From the NCBI RefSeq assembly GCF_004343585.1, contig NZ_SLYW01000004.1:62001-126000 (forward strand): a stretch of DNA of 64,000 nt, in the 5' to 3' direction. The notes beneath the pieces are model-generated. The model ran no database searches. It was not told the origin of the DNA and was given only the letters and a program-made list of their open reading frames with translations. Made by a program: the position numbers and the translations under genes. This stretch comes from Neorhizobium sp. JUb45 (GTDB lineage: Bacteria > Pseudomonadota > Alphaproteobacteria > Rhizobiales > Rhizobiaceae). Below, in pieces: positions 1-9,801 of this stretch (the stretch's first letter is position 1; every line of letters starts with the position of its first letter).

Positions 1-3
1 AGT

Positions 4-516
4 TCACGGGTTTGCACCTCCTGCAGGTGCCGGAGCGGCTGGTGCAGCAACGGGTGCTGTTGCAGGTACCGCGCCATCCTGGGCGGGAATTGGCGCGGGA
101 AGGCTTTCCAGCCCCACAAGCGCGATCTTCAGGTATCCGGCATCACGCAGAAGGTTCATCACCTCCATGAAGTGGCCGTAATCGACCATCTTGTCGGCGC
201 GCAGGAAAATGCGCGTATCGCGCTTGTTGCCCGTCAGCCGGTCGAGTGTGTTGGCGAGCTCTTCGCGTGCAACGGCATCGTTGCCGATGTTCAGCGACAG
301 GTCTTCCTTGACGGTCAGATACATCGGCTCTTGCGGACGCTCTGCCGGTTTGGCGGTTGATGCCGGCAGGTCGACATTGACATCGACCGTCGCCAGAGGT
401 GCCGCCACCATGAAGATGATCAGCAGGACCAGCATCACGTCGATGAACGGCGTGACGTTGATCTCGTGGTTCTCGGCCATTTCCTCGCCGTGATGTTCTC
501 GAATACCGCCAGCCAT
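4..516 (-). CDS. exbD: ExbD biopolymer transport protein
   Basis: Proton-channel subunit of the TonB-ExbB-ExbD complex, which energises outer-membrane siderophore and heme receptors from the inner membrane. The 170-residue protein has a short cytoplasmic N-terminus, one membrane segment at about residues 26-44 with the conserved channel aspartate at D26 (motif TPFIDVMLVLL), and a periplasmic domain. The last 30 residues are a Pro/Ala-rich tail that is not part of the usual domain. It lies 5 bp downstream of exbB on the same strand and is surely cotranscribed; tonB probably follows beyond the window edge (inference). The family call is secure. Confidence 0.95.
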   Translation of the reverse strand: MAGGIREHHGEEMAENHEINVTPFIDVMLVLLIIFMVAAPLATVDVNVDLPASTAKPAERPQEPMYLTVKEDLSLNIGNDAVAREELANTLDRLTGNKRDTRIFLRADKMVDYGHFMEVMNLLRDAGYLKIALVGLESLPAPIPAQDGAVPATAPVAAPAAPAPAGGANP

Positions 517-521
517 GGTTC

Positions 522-1778
522 TTACTCCCCGGCGACAAGCGAAACCGGCTTGACGCGGCCGCCCGGCGGGATTTTGCGGAAGTCGAGGTCACGGCTGACC
601 AGTCGCTCGACGCCGGCGGCTGCATCGGCCAGAAGCTGGCGGTAGCCGGTGACCGAGCGGGCAAACAGGTTGTAGATCACCACGGCCGGGATGGCGGCGA
701 CGAGGCCGATGGCGGTTGCCAGCAGAGCTTCTGCAATGCCGGGTGCGACGACGGCCAGATTGGTCGTGTTGGATTCCGAAATGCCGATGAACGAGTTCAT
801 GATGCCCCAGACGGTGCCGAACAGGCCGACAAACGGGCCGACGGAACCGATCGTTGCCAGAATGCCGGTGCCGCGTGCCATGCGGCGGCCGGCAAAGGCT
901 TCGATACGCGACAGCACGGAGGACACGCGTTCTTTCACGCCGTCACCTTCGGCGTGTTCGATGGCGGCTTCGGAAATCTCCATCTCTTCGGCAGCTGCGC
1001 GTAGCATGGCGGCTGCCGGGCCACCACGGCCCTCGGTCGCCTTGACGGCCTCAGTCAGCGTGCGCGCCTTGCGGATCGCCTTGATCGTCTTGTTGGCGCG
1101 GGCACGGGCGCCCGTCAGTTCCAGCGTCTTGGCAAACCAGACGGTCCAGGTCAGCAGCGACGCGATGGCGAGGCCGATCATGACGCCTTTGACGACCCAG
1201 TCGGCCTGCATGAACATGCCCCAGGGGGAAAGATCGTGAGGCAGGTCGGCGCGCGGTGCTTCCTCGTCGGTCGCAGGTGCGATGTCGGTTGCCTGCTCTG
1301 TGCCTGGCTGAGCAGGTGCGGCCGTGCCGGATGGCTCCGTGCTCTGCGCCCGCGCGGATTGCTCGGAGGCGGTCGGCGTCACGGGTGCTGCTGGGGCCGG
1401 TGAAGCGGCTGGAGCGGCATTGTTTTGCGCTGGTGCTGGCGCCGACTGTGCCGGTGTCGGCTGGCTGGCCGGTGCCGGGGTTGGCTGGGCCTGCTCAGGA
1501 GCAGCAGCCTGCGGCAGACGGCCTGTTGGCGCATTCGGTGCTGCCTGCGGCGGGGTGCTCGGCTGAACTGTTTCGGAAGGTGCGGGTGCGGTATTCTGAG
1601 TCGGAGCAACTGGAGTCGTCTGCGAAGGCGCGCTGTTCTGCGTCGTCGCTGCAGGCGTTTCCGCCGGCGGTGTCTGCGCATGGACGGATGCCGTCATCAG
1701 CGTCGCGGCAATGAGCGCCGTGCAGGATAGAAAGCCACGGCCACGGGTGGTCGAAATGCGATTTTTGGCTATGGACAT
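522..1778 (-). CDS. exbB: ExbB proton-channel protein with long N-terminal extension
   Basis: MotA/TolQ/ExbB family inner-membrane protein that forms the pentameric scaffold around ExbD. The 418-residue product is longer than enterobacterial ExbB because a signal peptide (to about residue 35, ending VHAQ) is followed by about 140 residues rich in Pro, Ala, Gln and Thr before the first core helix. Core membrane segments lie at about 194-216, 304-328 and 346-372. Rhizobial ExbB proteins commonly carry such a periplasmic extension. First gene of exbB-exbD; the ATG at 1778 opens directly into a signal peptide. Confidence 0.94.
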   Translation of the reverse strand: MSIAKNRISTTRGRGFLSCTALIAATLMTASVHAQTPPAETPAATTQNSAPSQTTPVAPTQNTAPAPSETVQPSTPPQAAPNAPTGRLPQAAAPEQAQPTPAPASQPTPAQSAPAPAQNNAAPAASPAPAAPVTPTASEQSARAQSTEPSGTAAPAQPGTEQATDIAPATDEEAPRADLPHDLSPWGMFMQADWVVKGVMIGLAIASLLTWTVWFAKTLELTGARARANKTIKAIRKARTLTEAVKATEGRGGPAAAMLRAAAEEMEISEAAIEHAEGDGVKERVSSVLSRIEAFAGRRMARGTGILATIGSVGPFVGLFGTVWGIMNSFIGISESNTTNLAVVAPGIAEALLATAIGLVAAIPAVVIYNLFARSVTGYRQLLADAAAGVERLVSRDLDFRKIPPGGRVKPVSLVAGE

Positions 1779-1910
1779 TCAGAAATTCTCCGGACTCGAA
1801 ACAGGCTTGCACGATGCATCCGATCGTGTGCCATGCCCGGGAGAATGCTTTTTGCATTCAATCCGCCAGCGAACATGCCTCAGGCGACGCTCGTACCGTT
1901 CGGTTACCCG

Positions 1911-1939
1911 ATAGTAAACTTGACTGCGCTTGGCAACAA
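1911..1939 (-). promoter_or_regulatory. Candidate exbB promoter
   Basis: On the minus strand TTGTTG (1934-1939) is followed by a 17-bp spacer and TACTAT (1911-1916), a plausible housekeeping promoter about 130 bp upstream of the exbB ATG. An imperfect inverted repeat (1933-1950, arms GCAACAAT and ATTGCTGC, 7 of 8 positions paired) covers the -35 element and could be an operator. The rest of the 321-bp exbB-infB gap holds only the infB terminator; I see no gene in it. Confidence 0.45.
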
Positions 1940-2042
1940 TAAATTGCTGCGACACGGTAAAATACGCGTGCTGGACTCAAGTTTGAGTTTATCGCGTTAT
2001 GGGTGATCGATGCCGGAAAAAGTGATGGTCTATCGCGCAAAA

Positions 2043-2080
2043 GAAAAGCCGCCCGTGAAAAAAATCACGGGCGGCTTTTC
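2043..2080 (-). terminator. Rho-independent terminator of the rimP-infB operon
   Basis: Perfect 16-bp inverted repeat (arms 2043-2058 and 2065-2080) with a six-base loop. It starts 20 bp beyond the infB stop and is followed on the minus strand by TTTTGCG. The arms begin and end with A/T runs, so it may work in both directions. Confidence 0.9.
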
Positions 2081-2099
2081 TGTTTCTAGCCCCGTCGGC

Positions 2100-4817
2100 T
2101 TAGAGCGTACGGGTGATGTGTTCCACGCGGAAGCACTCGATGACGTCGCCAGCGCGAATGTCTTCGTAGTTCTCGAAGGCCATACCGCATTCCTGACCCA
2201 TCGGCACTTCCGAGACTTCGTCCTTGAAGCGCTTGAGCGTCTTGAGCTTGCCTTCGTGGATGACGACGTTGTCGCGCAGCAGGCGGACACCTGCACCACG
2301 CTCCACCTTGCCCTCGACGACACGGCAACCCGCGACCTTGCCGGTCTTGGTTATGTTAAACACTTCCAGGATTTCGGCATTGCCGAGGAAGGTTTCGCGA
2401 CGTTCCGGCGAAAGCAGACCCGACATCGCCGCCTTCACGTCATCCACCAGATCGTAGATGATGTTGTAGTAGCGAAGCTCGATACCGCCACGTTCGGCGG
2501 CCGTACGGGCCTGTGCGTTGGCACGGACGTTGAAGCCGATGATCGCGGCGTTGGACGCTTCGGCAAGCGAAAGGTCCGATTCCGTGATGGCACCTGCGCC
2601 CGAGTGAACGATGCGCGCACGCACTTCGTCGGTGCCGAGCTTGTCGAGCGACGCGATGATCGCCTCGACGGAACCCTGCACGTCGCCCTTGATGAGCAGC
2701 GGGAATTCCTTGTAGCCGGTGTTCTGCAGCTTGCTCATCATCTGTTCGAGCGAACCGCGCTGACCGGACTGGCGGGCAACCGCCTTGTCGCGAGCAAGAC
2801 GCTGGCGATATTCGGAAATCTCGCGTGCACGGCTTTCGTTTTCGACGACAGCGAAGCGGTCACCGGCAGCAGGCGTACCCGACAGGCCGAGGATCTCGAC
2901 CGGCATGGCAGGTCCCGCTTCCTTGACGTGATCGCCCTTGTCGGTGACGAGGGCGCGAACACGGCCCCACTGGTCGCCGGCAACGATGATCTGGCCTGGC
3001 TTCAGCGTACCCTTCTGGACGAGGACGGTCGCAACCGCACCACGACCGCGGTCGAGCTGGGCTTCGATGACGATACCTTCAGCGGTACGGACCGGGTCAG
3101 CCTTGAGGTCGAGAATTTCGGCCTGCAGCAACACGGCTTCGAGCAGCTTGTCGAGGTTCGTCTTGTTCTTGGCCGAAACTTCGACGTCGAGCACTTCACC
3201 GCCGAGCGATTCAACGAAGACTTCGTGCTGCAGAAGCTGCTGACGGACCTTGTCCGGGTTGGCTTCGTGCTTGTCGATCTTGTTGATCGCCACGATGATC
3301 GGTACACCGGCAGCCTTGGCATGGCTGATGGATTCGATCGTCTGCGGCATCACGCTGTCATCGGCTGCGACCACGAGGATCGCAATATCCGTTGCCTGTG
3401 CACCACGGGCACGCATGGCCGTGAAGGCGGCGTGACCGGGGGTGTCGATGAAGGTGATCTTCTGGCCGTTCTGTTCGACCTGATAGGCACCGATATGCTG
3501 GGTAATGCCACCGGCTTCACCAGACACGACGTTGGCCTGACGGATCGCATCAAGCAGCGAGGTCTTGCCGTGGTCGACGTGACCCATGATCGTCACGACC
3601 GGAGGACGCGAGATCATTTCGACGGCGTCGTCGGCAACGTCGAAGATACCTTCTTCAACGTCGGATTCCGAAACACGCTTGACGGTGTGACCGAATTCGC
3701 TGGCGATGAGTTCTGCAAGGTCGGCGTCGATGACGTCGCCCGGCTTCATCATCTGGCCTTCCTTCATTAGGTACTTGATAACGTCGACGGCGCGTTCGGA
3801 CATACGCTGCGACAGTTCCTGAATGGTGATGGTTTCCGGCAGGATGACTTCGCGGATAACCTTTTCACGGGTTTCCTGCATCTGGCTGCGGCGGAATTTT
3901 TCCTGGCGACGGCGCATGGCGGCCATCGAGCGGCCACGGTTGTTGCCGTCGTCGTCCGTGCTGGCAGCAGTGATCGTCAGCTTGCCCTGGCGGCGACCTT
4001 CGTCGGCCTTCGGACGTGCAGGTGCCTTTGCCGGAATGACGACCGGTGCCTTGCCACGGTTCGGAGCGCCACCACGCGGCGGGCCGCGACGGTCGTCTTC
4101 TTCCGTAACGTTGCGGCGGCCGGGAACGGCGGCAGCAGTGCCGGGAGCGGCAGGACGCGTCGACTGCGGACGGTTTTCCTGATTGCGATTACCGGCAGGT
4201 GCAGCGGCAGCCGGCTGAGCGGCCGGTGCTTCAACGACAGGTTCCGCAACAGGCTCGGGCTTCGGCAATGCGGCGATGCGCGCAGCTTCGGCTTCCGCCT
4301 CGATGCGGCGCTGTTCTTCCTCGACCTTGCGGCGGGCTTCGTCTTCTGCGCGCTTCTGGGCTTCAATAACTTCGCGAGCCTGAGCTTCTACCAGCGCGCG
4401 ACGGCGGGCGTCCATTTCGCTGGCCGAGAGGTCATGCAGCACGGCGCCGCGGGGGCGTTCGGGCTGGCGGACCTGCGTCGGCGCAGGGCGATGGGCCTGC
4501 GTCTGCTGGTGGACACGCGTCTGGGTCTGAGCCGGTGCAGGCGTCGGTGCTGCCGGGCGCGGTGCAGGTGTGGCTGTCGCAGCCGGAGCGGCGGCAACGG
4601 GTGCGTGCGTTTCAGCGCGCGGAGCCGGCGTTGCGATCGGGGTGATCGGCTTTTCGTCCTGTGGGCGGGTCGGGCGGCGTTTCACCGTTTCGACGACGAC
4701 CGACTTCGTACGGCCGCGCCCCATGTCCTGGCGCACGGTACCCTGGCTCATCCCTGAAGGCTTCAAGGTGAGGGTCTTTTTCACGCCGGCTGTCTTGTCG
4801 TCTTTGTTGTCCGTCAT
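2100..4817 (-). CDS. infB: Translation initiation factor IF-2
   Basis: GTPase that delivers fMet-tRNA to the 30S subunit and promotes subunit joining. The 905-residue protein has a long charged and Pro/Ala-rich N-terminal region, a coiled-coil stretch of Glu/Arg/Ala at about 140-190, the IF2-N domain at about 325-390, and the G domain with GHVDHGKT at about 412, DTPGH, NKID and SAK motifs, followed by domains II to IV. I chose the ATG at 4817 (MTDNKDDK) with AGGAACGG upstream; an in-frame start seven codons earlier lacks family support. Last gene of the rimP-nusA-ylxR-infB operon. Confidence 0.97.
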   Translation of the reverse strand: MTDNKDDKTAGVKKTLTLKPSGMSQGTVRQDMGRGRTKSVVVETVKRRPTRPQDEKPITPIATPAPRAETHAPVAAAPAATATPAPRPAAPTPAPAQTQTRVHQQTQAHRPAPTQVRQPERPRGAVLHDLSASEMDARRRALVEAQAREVIEAQKRAEDEARRKVEEEQRRIEAEAEAARIAALPKPEPVAEPVVEAPAAQPAAAAPAGNRNQENRPQSTRPAAPGTAAAVPGRRNVTEEDDRRGPPRGGAPNRGKAPVVIPAKAPARPKADEGRRQGKLTITAASTDDDGNNRGRSMAAMRRRQEKFRRSQMQETREKVIREVILPETITIQELSQRMSERAVDVIKYLMKEGQMMKPGDVIDADLAELIASEFGHTVKRVSESDVEEGIFDVADDAVEMISRPPVVTIMGHVDHGKTSLLDAIRQANVVSGEAGGITQHIGAYQVEQNGQKITFIDTPGHAAFTAMRARGAQATDIAILVVAADDSVMPQTIESISHAKAAGVPIIVAINKIDKHEANPDKVRQQLLQHEVFVESLGGEVLDVEVSAKNKTNLDKLLEAVLLQAEILDLKADPVRTAEGIVIEAQLDRGRGAVATVLVQKGTLKPGQIIVAGDQWGRVRALVTDKGDHVKEAGPAMPVEILGLSGTPAAGDRFAVVENESRAREISEYRQRLARDKAVARQSGQRGSLEQMMSKLQNTGYKEFPLLIKGDVQGSVEAIIASLDKLGTDEVRARIVHSGAGAITESDLSLAEASNAAIIGFNVRANAQARTAAERGGIELRYYNIIYDLVDDVKAAMSGLLSPERRETFLGNAEILEVFNITKTGKVAGCRVVEGKVERGAGVRLLRDNVVIHEGKLKTLKRFKDEVSEVPMGQECGMAFENYEDIRAGDVIECFRVEHITRTL

Positions 4818-4918
4818 TCCGTTCCTGTTCCTTCGCACAGGACCGGATGAGGAACATCAGACCCTGTGTTTCAATACACGTCGTTCAATGCGGCAGCCGG
4901 CTTTTGCCGGTACCCGTG

Positions 4919-5611
4919 TCATGTCTCTGACCGGCCAGCGCCGCCATTTGCTCCGGAAGGACCGCCATGACGGTACGTTTCGAGCATGGTTGCGCGCTTC
5001 ACTACACCTTCACCCGCCTGGCCTGCAAGCGCCACGGCATGGATAAAAGCATTCTGGCCCATCAGTTCGTCCATTTCGGCCGAGGTAAACAGCCGGAAAG
5101 AAGGAATCTCCTCTTCCAGGCCGTTGCCCAGCCGCCAGGCCTTTCGGGCCTGGTCGATCTTGCGTATGCCGTCCGCGGCGGCGTCCGACGCGTGAAACAC
5201 GGCCAGAGCCTCGCCCGAACGGACAGCGGCATCCACTTTCGTTGCGCCGGTCACGAACTGGCCTGCCTTGCGGGCCATGTTCATCATGCCTGTCACCTGG
5301 GCGGCCAAAAGCGTGTCCACCAGGGCGACGAGTTCCGGCTCCGCACGCACCTCCTTGTTTTTCAGGGCGCGTGCAAAAATCTTGCGAGCCACGGCCTTTT
5401 CGACCAGAGCCCGTTCCGCCTTAACCCAGCAGCCGCGACCGGGCAGCTGGCGTTTCAGGTCGGGAACCACCGTCCCGTCAGGGCCGGCCACGAAGCGGAT
5501 CAGCGTTTCAGGCGATCCGGCTTCGCGTGTCACGATGCAGGTGCGGTCGTTGAAAACCTCGTCCGCAGCCTGATCTTCGTGATCACCGTTGGCAGAAGCC
5601 TCGGCAATCAT
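4919..5611 (-). CDS. YlxR-family RNA-binding protein (DUF448 plus L7Ae-like domain)
   Basis: Putative nucleoid or RNA-binding protein encoded between nusA and infB in most bacteria. Residues about 20-100 match DUF448/YlxR (motifs RTCIVTRE and PGRGCWV). Residues about 105-200 resemble an L7Ae/YlxQ fold (MNMARKAGQFVTGATKV), so two proteins that are separate in Firmicutes are fused here, as is usual in alphaproteobacteria. The ATG overlaps the nusA stop (ATGA), which implies translational coupling. The exact function is not established. Confidence 0.9.
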   Translation of the reverse strand: MIAEASANGDHEDQAADEVFNDRTCIVTREAGSPETLIRFVAGPDGTVVPDLKRQLPGRGCWVKAERALVEKAVARKIFARALKNKEVRAEPELVALVDTLLAAQVTGMMNMARKAGQFVTGATKVDAAVRSGEALAVFHASDAAADGIRKIDQARKAWRLGNGLEEEIPSFRLFTSAEMDELMGQNAFIHAVALAGQAGEGVVKRATMLETYRHGGPSGANGGAGRSET

Positions 5612-7227
5612 TCCTGTTCAGCGGCTTCCGCCTCCTCCGAGGTTTCGGCTTCTTCGGCCTCTTCAGCGGTCGCAAGGTCAGCCTCGGTGATCCAGCCGGC
5701 CAGAAGACGGGCCTGCACGATCATGTTCTCGGCTTCGACGCGGGAAACGTCGAACTTCGAGAACGTGCCCTCGAACTTCTTGGTTTCGTTGTCCTTGCGC
5801 TCCGACCAGCCGACCAGATCGTCTGCTGCGCAGCCGGCAAAGTCTTCGACCGTCTTGATGCCTTCTTCGCCGAGCGCCACCAGCATCTGGGCGGTGAGGC
5901 CGTCGATCTGCTTCAGCTCGTCCTGAACGCCGAGCGCCACGCGCTTGGCATCGTTTTCGGCTTCGATACGCTCCAGGAATTCCTTGGCGCGCGTCTGGAT
6001 CTCGTTGGCGGTGTCTTCGTCGAAACCATCGATCGAGGCGATTTCGTCGAGTTCGACGTAAGCCAGTTCCTCGACGGCGGCAAAACCTTCAGAAGCAAGC
6101 ACCTGGCCGACCATTTCGTCGACGTCCAGCGCTTCCATGAACAGGTTGGTACGCTCGTTGAATTCCTTCTGACGGCGTTCCGACTCTTCGGCCTCCGTCA
6201 TGATGTCGATATCCCAGCCGGTCAGCTGCGATGCGAGACGGACGTTCTGGCCGCGACGGCCGATGGCCAGCGACAGCTGCTCGTCCGGAACCACGACTTC
6301 GATGCGCTCTGCATCCTCGTCGAGAACGACCTTGGCGACTTCAGCCGGCTGCAGGGCGTTGACGATGAAGGAAGCCGGATCCTGGCTCCACGGAATGATG
6401 TCGATCTTTTCGCCCTGAAGCTCGCCGACAACGGCCTGAACGCGCGAACCACGCATACCGACGCAGGCGCCGACCGGATCGATCGACGAGTCGTTGGAAA
6501 TGACGGCGATTTTCGCACGCGAACCGGGGTCACGGGCAACCGACTTGATCTGGATGATGCCGTCGTAGATTTCCGGCACTTCCATGGTGAAGAGCTTCAC
6601 CATGAACTGCGGATGCGTACGCGACAGGAAAATCTGCGGGCCACGCTGTTCGCGGCGCACGTCGTAAACGTAAGCGCGGACGCGGTCGCCGTAGCGCATG
6701 TTTTCGCGCGGGATCATCTCGTCACGACGGATGATGCCTTCGCCACGGCCGAGATCGACGATCACGTTGCCGTATTCGACGCGCTTGACTGTACCGTTGA
6801 CGATTTCGCCCATGCGGTCCTTGAACTCGTCGAACTGGCGGTCACGCTCGGCTTCGCGCACCTTCTGCACGATGACCTGCTTGGCCGACTGGGCGGCGAT
6901 GCGGCCAAAGTCCATCGGCGGCAGCGGATCGGCGATGAAGTCGCCGATCTTGGCGTCGACATTGCGGTCGCGGGCGAGCGCCAGCGGGATCTGCGTGCCG
7001 TAGTCTTCGGCATGCTCGACCACTTCGAGAAGACGCTGAAGGCGGATTTCGCCGGTCTTCGAATTGATGTCGGCGCGAATATTGGTCTCAGAGCCGTACC
7101 GCGAACGTGCGGCCTTCTGGATCGCGTCGGCCATGGCGGCCAGAACGATTTCGCGGTCGATGACCTTTTCGCGCGCAACTGCATCTGCGATCTGCAGAAG
7201 TTCAAGCCGGTTCGCACTCACTGCCAT
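5608..7227 (-). CDS. nusA: Transcription termination/antitermination factor NusA
   Basis: RNA polymerase-binding factor that controls pausing, intrinsic termination and antitermination. The 539-residue protein shows the N-terminal polymerase-binding domain, an S1 domain, two KH domains ([11 protein letters not shown] and [13 protein letters not shown]), helix-hairpin-helix repeats at about 370-500 ([22 protein letters not shown] and a second copy), and an acidic Glu/Ala tail. Both the gene order and the 4-bp overlap with the next gene are typical. In enterobacteria NusA acts on its own operon leader, which is relevant to the hairpin at 7946-7966. Confidence 0.97.
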   Translation of the reverse strand: MAVSANRLELLQIADAVAREKVIDREIVLAAMADAIQKAARSRYGSETNIRADINSKTGEIRLQRLLEVVEHAEDYGTQIPLALARDRNVDAKIGDFIADPLPPMDFGRIAAQSAKQVIVQKVREAERDRQFDEFKDRMGEIVNGTVKRVEYGNVIVDLGRGEGIIRRDEMIPRENMRYGDRVRAYVYDVRREQRGPQIFLSRTHPQFMVKLFTMEVPEIYDGIIQIKSVARDPGSRAKIAVISNDSSIDPVGACVGMRGSRVQAVVGELQGEKIDIIPWSQDPASFIVNALQPAEVAKVVLDEDAERIEVVVPDEQLSLAIGRRGQNVRLASQLTGWDIDIMTEAEESERRQKEFNERTNLFMEALDVDEMVGQVLASEGFAAVEELAYVELDEIASIDGFDEDTANEIQTRAKEFLERIEAENDAKRVALGVQDELKQIDGLTAQMLVALGEEGIKTVEDFAGCAADDLVGWSERKDNETKKFEGTFSKFDVSRVEAENMIVQARLLAGWITEADLATAEEAEEAETSEEAEAAEQE

Positions 7228-7285
7228 AGTCGTTGGTCTCCGTAGGTCGAAATGCTGACTGCCGTTTCAGGCAGGGTTTCGTTTG

Positions 7286-7882
7286 TTATTCTGCGTCTTG
7301 TTCGTCTTCGTCGTCGTTCTGGTTGGCCGCCTGCTTGGCAAGCTTGTCGGCTTTCAGAGCGTCACGGATCAGGTCGTCCGTCAGGATCAGCTTGCCCTCG
7401 GCCAAAGCCGAGAACGGAATGGTCACATGCGCTTCTTCGCCGGCAGCCACCTGGTCGCGCTCAAGCACAAAACCGTCTTCACTGGTCTCGCCGATCTTGC
7501 CACGGAAACGCTTCTTGCCGTCGACCAGGATCGAGGTCTCCAGCTTGATGAGATGGCCGGTCCAGCGCGCGAAATCGGACTTGCGCACCATGGGGCGATC
7601 GATGCCCGGCGACGACACTTCCAGATGATACTCCTTGTCGATGGGATCTTCCACATCGAGAACCGGCGAAATGGCGGTGGACACGGCCTCGCAGCCTTCG
7701 ACATCCATCGTGCCGTCTTCGCGCTCGGCCATGATCTGCAGTGTCATGCCGTTCTGGTTCATCATGCGGACGCGCACCAGACGGAAACCCATGCCGATTA
7801 GCGTGGGTTCGATGATTTCTGCGATCCTGAGGTCAAGGCCAGTCTCGACGATGAGACGCGGCTCCAGTTCGGTTGGCTGCAT
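7286..7882 (-). CDS. rimP: Ribosome maturation factor RimP
   Basis: Assembly factor for the 30S subunit and first gene of the rimP-nusA-ylxR-infB operon. The 198-residue protein carries the N-terminal alpha/beta domain and C-terminal SH3-like domain; recognisable segments are [18 protein letters not shown] and [13 protein letters not shown]. The C-terminal 20 residues are acidic and variable. It is followed by nusA after 58 bp. Confidence 0.95.
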   Translation of the reverse strand: MQPTELEPRLIVETGLDLRIAEIIEPTLIGMGFRLVRVRMMNQNGMTLQIMAEREDGTMDVEGCEAVSTAISPVLDVEDPIDKEYHLEVSSPGIDRPMVRKSDFARWTGHLIKLETSILVDGKKRFRGKIGETSEDGFVLERDQVAAGEEAHVTIPFSALAEGKLILTDDLIRDALKADKLAKQAANQNDDEDEQDAE

Positions 7883-7935
7883 GTTTTATCCGGCGTTTTA
7901 TCGCTCAAAAGCGAGGCTTGTCCCGCGACCGGCTA

Positions 7936-7970
7936 ATAAAAAAGAGCGGGTCCTTGCGGGCCCACCCTTC
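7936..7970 (-). promoter_or_regulatory. Hairpin plus U-run in the rimP leader (possible attenuator)
   Basis: Between the predicted start site near 7989 and the rimP ATG at 7882, the minus-strand transcript can form a GC-rich hairpin (about 7946-7966, GGGCCC against GGACCC with one mismatch, or a shifted seven-pair stem) followed at once by CUCUUUUUUAUU. This looks like a weak intrinsic terminator inside the leader. Whether it terminates is untested. Confidence 0.45.
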
Positions 7971-7995
7971 ATCAGACGATCAAGAATTTAAAGGC

Positions 7996-8024
7996 TATAT
8001 ACGCTCCGAGCCGTAGGATTGCAA
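7996..8024 (-). promoter_or_regulatory. Promoter of the rimP-nusA-infB operon
   Basis: Minus strand: TTGCAA (8019-8024), exactly 17 bp, then TATATA (7996-8001). This is a near-consensus housekeeping promoter, giving a leader of about 105 nt. Confidence 0.65.
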
Positions 8025-8146
8025 GGGTTGCGCAATCATGCCTTAGCGTCACCTAAACCATATCGGCATCGACCCGGTTTTCGGCTTGCCCTCGACAGGC
8101 ATGTCTCTAGGTTAGCGGGTAACAAGAATCATCCAGGAACAGCACA

Positions 8147-9778
8147 GTGCCCAACCGGGTGTCGCCTCTCGCGCCTTTCAGCCACCAGACATTCCGTACC
8201 GTCTGGCTCGCCAGCATCTCCTCCAATCTCGGCGGGTTGATCCAGGCGGTGGGTGCCGCCTGGATGATGACCTCGATCACCAGTTCGCAGGATATGGTGG
8301 CGCTGGTGCAGTCATCGACCACCCTGCCGATCATGCTGTTCTCGCTGATTTCGGGCGCGCTGGCCGACAATTACAATCGTCGCGGCATCATGCTGACGGC
8401 GCAGATCTTCATGCTCGTCGTCTCGTCGCTTCTGACGCTCTGCGCCTATCTCGACGTCCTGACGCCTTGGTCTCTTCTGACCTTCACCTTCCTGATCGGC
8501 TGCGGCGTGGCGCTCAACAACCCGTCCTGGCAGGCCTCGGTCGGCGACATGGTGCCGCGAGACGTGGTGCCGGCAGCCGTCACGCTCAACAGCGTCGGCT
8601 TCAATATCACCCGCAGCGTCGGCCCGGCCATCGGCGGTGCCATTGTCGCGGCGGCGGGTGCGGCAGCCGCCTTTGCCGCCAACACGGTCAGCTATCTGGC
8701 GCTGATCTACGCGCTGGTGCGCTGGCGCCCGCAATATATCAAGACCAAACTGCCGCGCGAAACCATGCTGCGCGCCATCTCGGCCGGTATCGGTTACGTG
8801 GCAATGTCGCCCAACATCCTCAACGTGATGTTGCGCTCCTGCGTTTTCGGCTTCTCCACCACCATCATCCTGGCGCTTCTGCCGATCGTTGCACGTGATC
8901 TGGTGGCTGGTGGCCCGCTCACCTATGGCATAATGCTTGGCGCCTTTGGTCTCGGCGCCATCGCCGGCGCCTTTTCTAATGCGTATTTACGCGAAGCATT
9001 TACGTCGGAAACCATCGTCCGCATTTCGTTTTGCGGTTTTGCCTTCAGCGGCGTGGTCATCGCCTTCAGCAGCAATGCATGGCTCACCACCGCCGTCATG
9101 CTCATTCCCGGCGCCTGCTGGGTCATGGCGCTGTCGCTGTTCAATGTCACCGTGCAGATGTCGACGCCGCGCTGGGTGGTCGGTCGGGCGCTGTCGCTCT
9201 ATCAGACAGCGGTTTTCGGCGGCATGGCGGCCGGCAGCTGGATCTGGGGTCTGGTGGCCGAAAACCACGGTGCGCCGTTTGCCTTTCTCTGTTCCGCCGC
9301 CGTCATGCTTCTGGGCGTGGCAATCGGTCTTCGCATGCGCCTGCCACAGTTTGAAAGCCTCAACCTCGATCCGCTCAATACGTTCAGCGAACCGTCGCTG
9401 CGCCTCGACCTGAAGGCGCGAAGCGGCCCGATCGTGTTGTTGATCGACTATACGATCGGCGAGAAGGACGTGCCAGAGTTTCTCGAGCTGATGTCGCAGC
9501 GTCGCCGCATCCGCATCCGCGATGGCGCCCGCCAGTGGACACTGATGCGTGATCTGGAAAACCCGGATATCTGGACGGAAACCTATCACACCGCCACCTG
9601 GGCCGATTACGTGCGCCACAACCAGCGCCGAACCCAGGCGGATGCCGATGTCTGGAAGCGCATTCGCGAACTGCATGTCGGCGAAGTCGGCCCGCGCGTG
9701 CACCGCATGATCGAACGTCAGGCCATCCCGCCGCGCGACGATATCTTTCACAAGGCGTCGATCGATCTGCATCATTGA
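8147..9778 (+). CDS. MFS exporter of the MFS_3 / EntS-like family
   Basis: Inner-membrane drug or siderophore-type efflux protein of the major facilitator superfamily. The 543 residues comprise about 12 hydrophobic segments (to about residue 405) and a soluble C-terminal domain of about 130 residues that is typical of the MFS_3 family and contains an RRRRIRIRDG-like basic stretch. The start is GTG at 8147, preceded by AGGAAC. The gene is monocistronic, divergent from rimP and convergent with the transglycosylase. The substrate cannot be told from sequence. Confidence 0.85.
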   Translation: MPNRVSPLAPFSHQTFRTVWLASISSNLGGLIQAVGAAWMMTSITSSQDMVALVQSSTTLPIMLFSLISGALADNYNRRGIMLTAQIFMLVVSSLLTLCAYLDVLTPWSLLTFTFLIGCGVALNNPSWQASVGDMVPRDVVPAAVTLNSVGFNITRSVGPAIGGAIVAAAGAAAAFAANTVSYLALIYALVRWRPQYIKTKLPRETMLRAISAGIGYVAMSPNILNVMLRSCVFGFSTTIILALLPIVARDLVAGGPLTYGIMLGAFGLGAIAGAFSNAYLREAFTSETIVRISFCGFAFSGVVIAFSSNAWLTTAVMLIPGACWVMALSLFNVTVQMSTPRWVVGRALSLYQTAVFGGMAAGSWIWGLVAENHGAPFAFLCSAAVMLLGVAIGLRMRLPQFESLNLDPLNTFSEPSLRLDLKARSGPIVLLIDYTIGEKDVPEFLELMSQRRRIRIRDGARQWTLMRDLENPDIWTETYHTATWADYVRHNQRRTQADADVWKRIRELHVGEVGPRVHRMIERQAIPPRDDIFHKASIDLHH

Positions 9779-9801
9779 GATCGAGCAAGCTGAAACTCAG
9801 C

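Noticed and set aside
2010-3770. 586-codon open frame on the plus strand
   Set aside because: It lies wholly antisense to infB, has the acidic, Asp/Val-rich composition of a GC-rich shadow frame and no ribosome-binding site.
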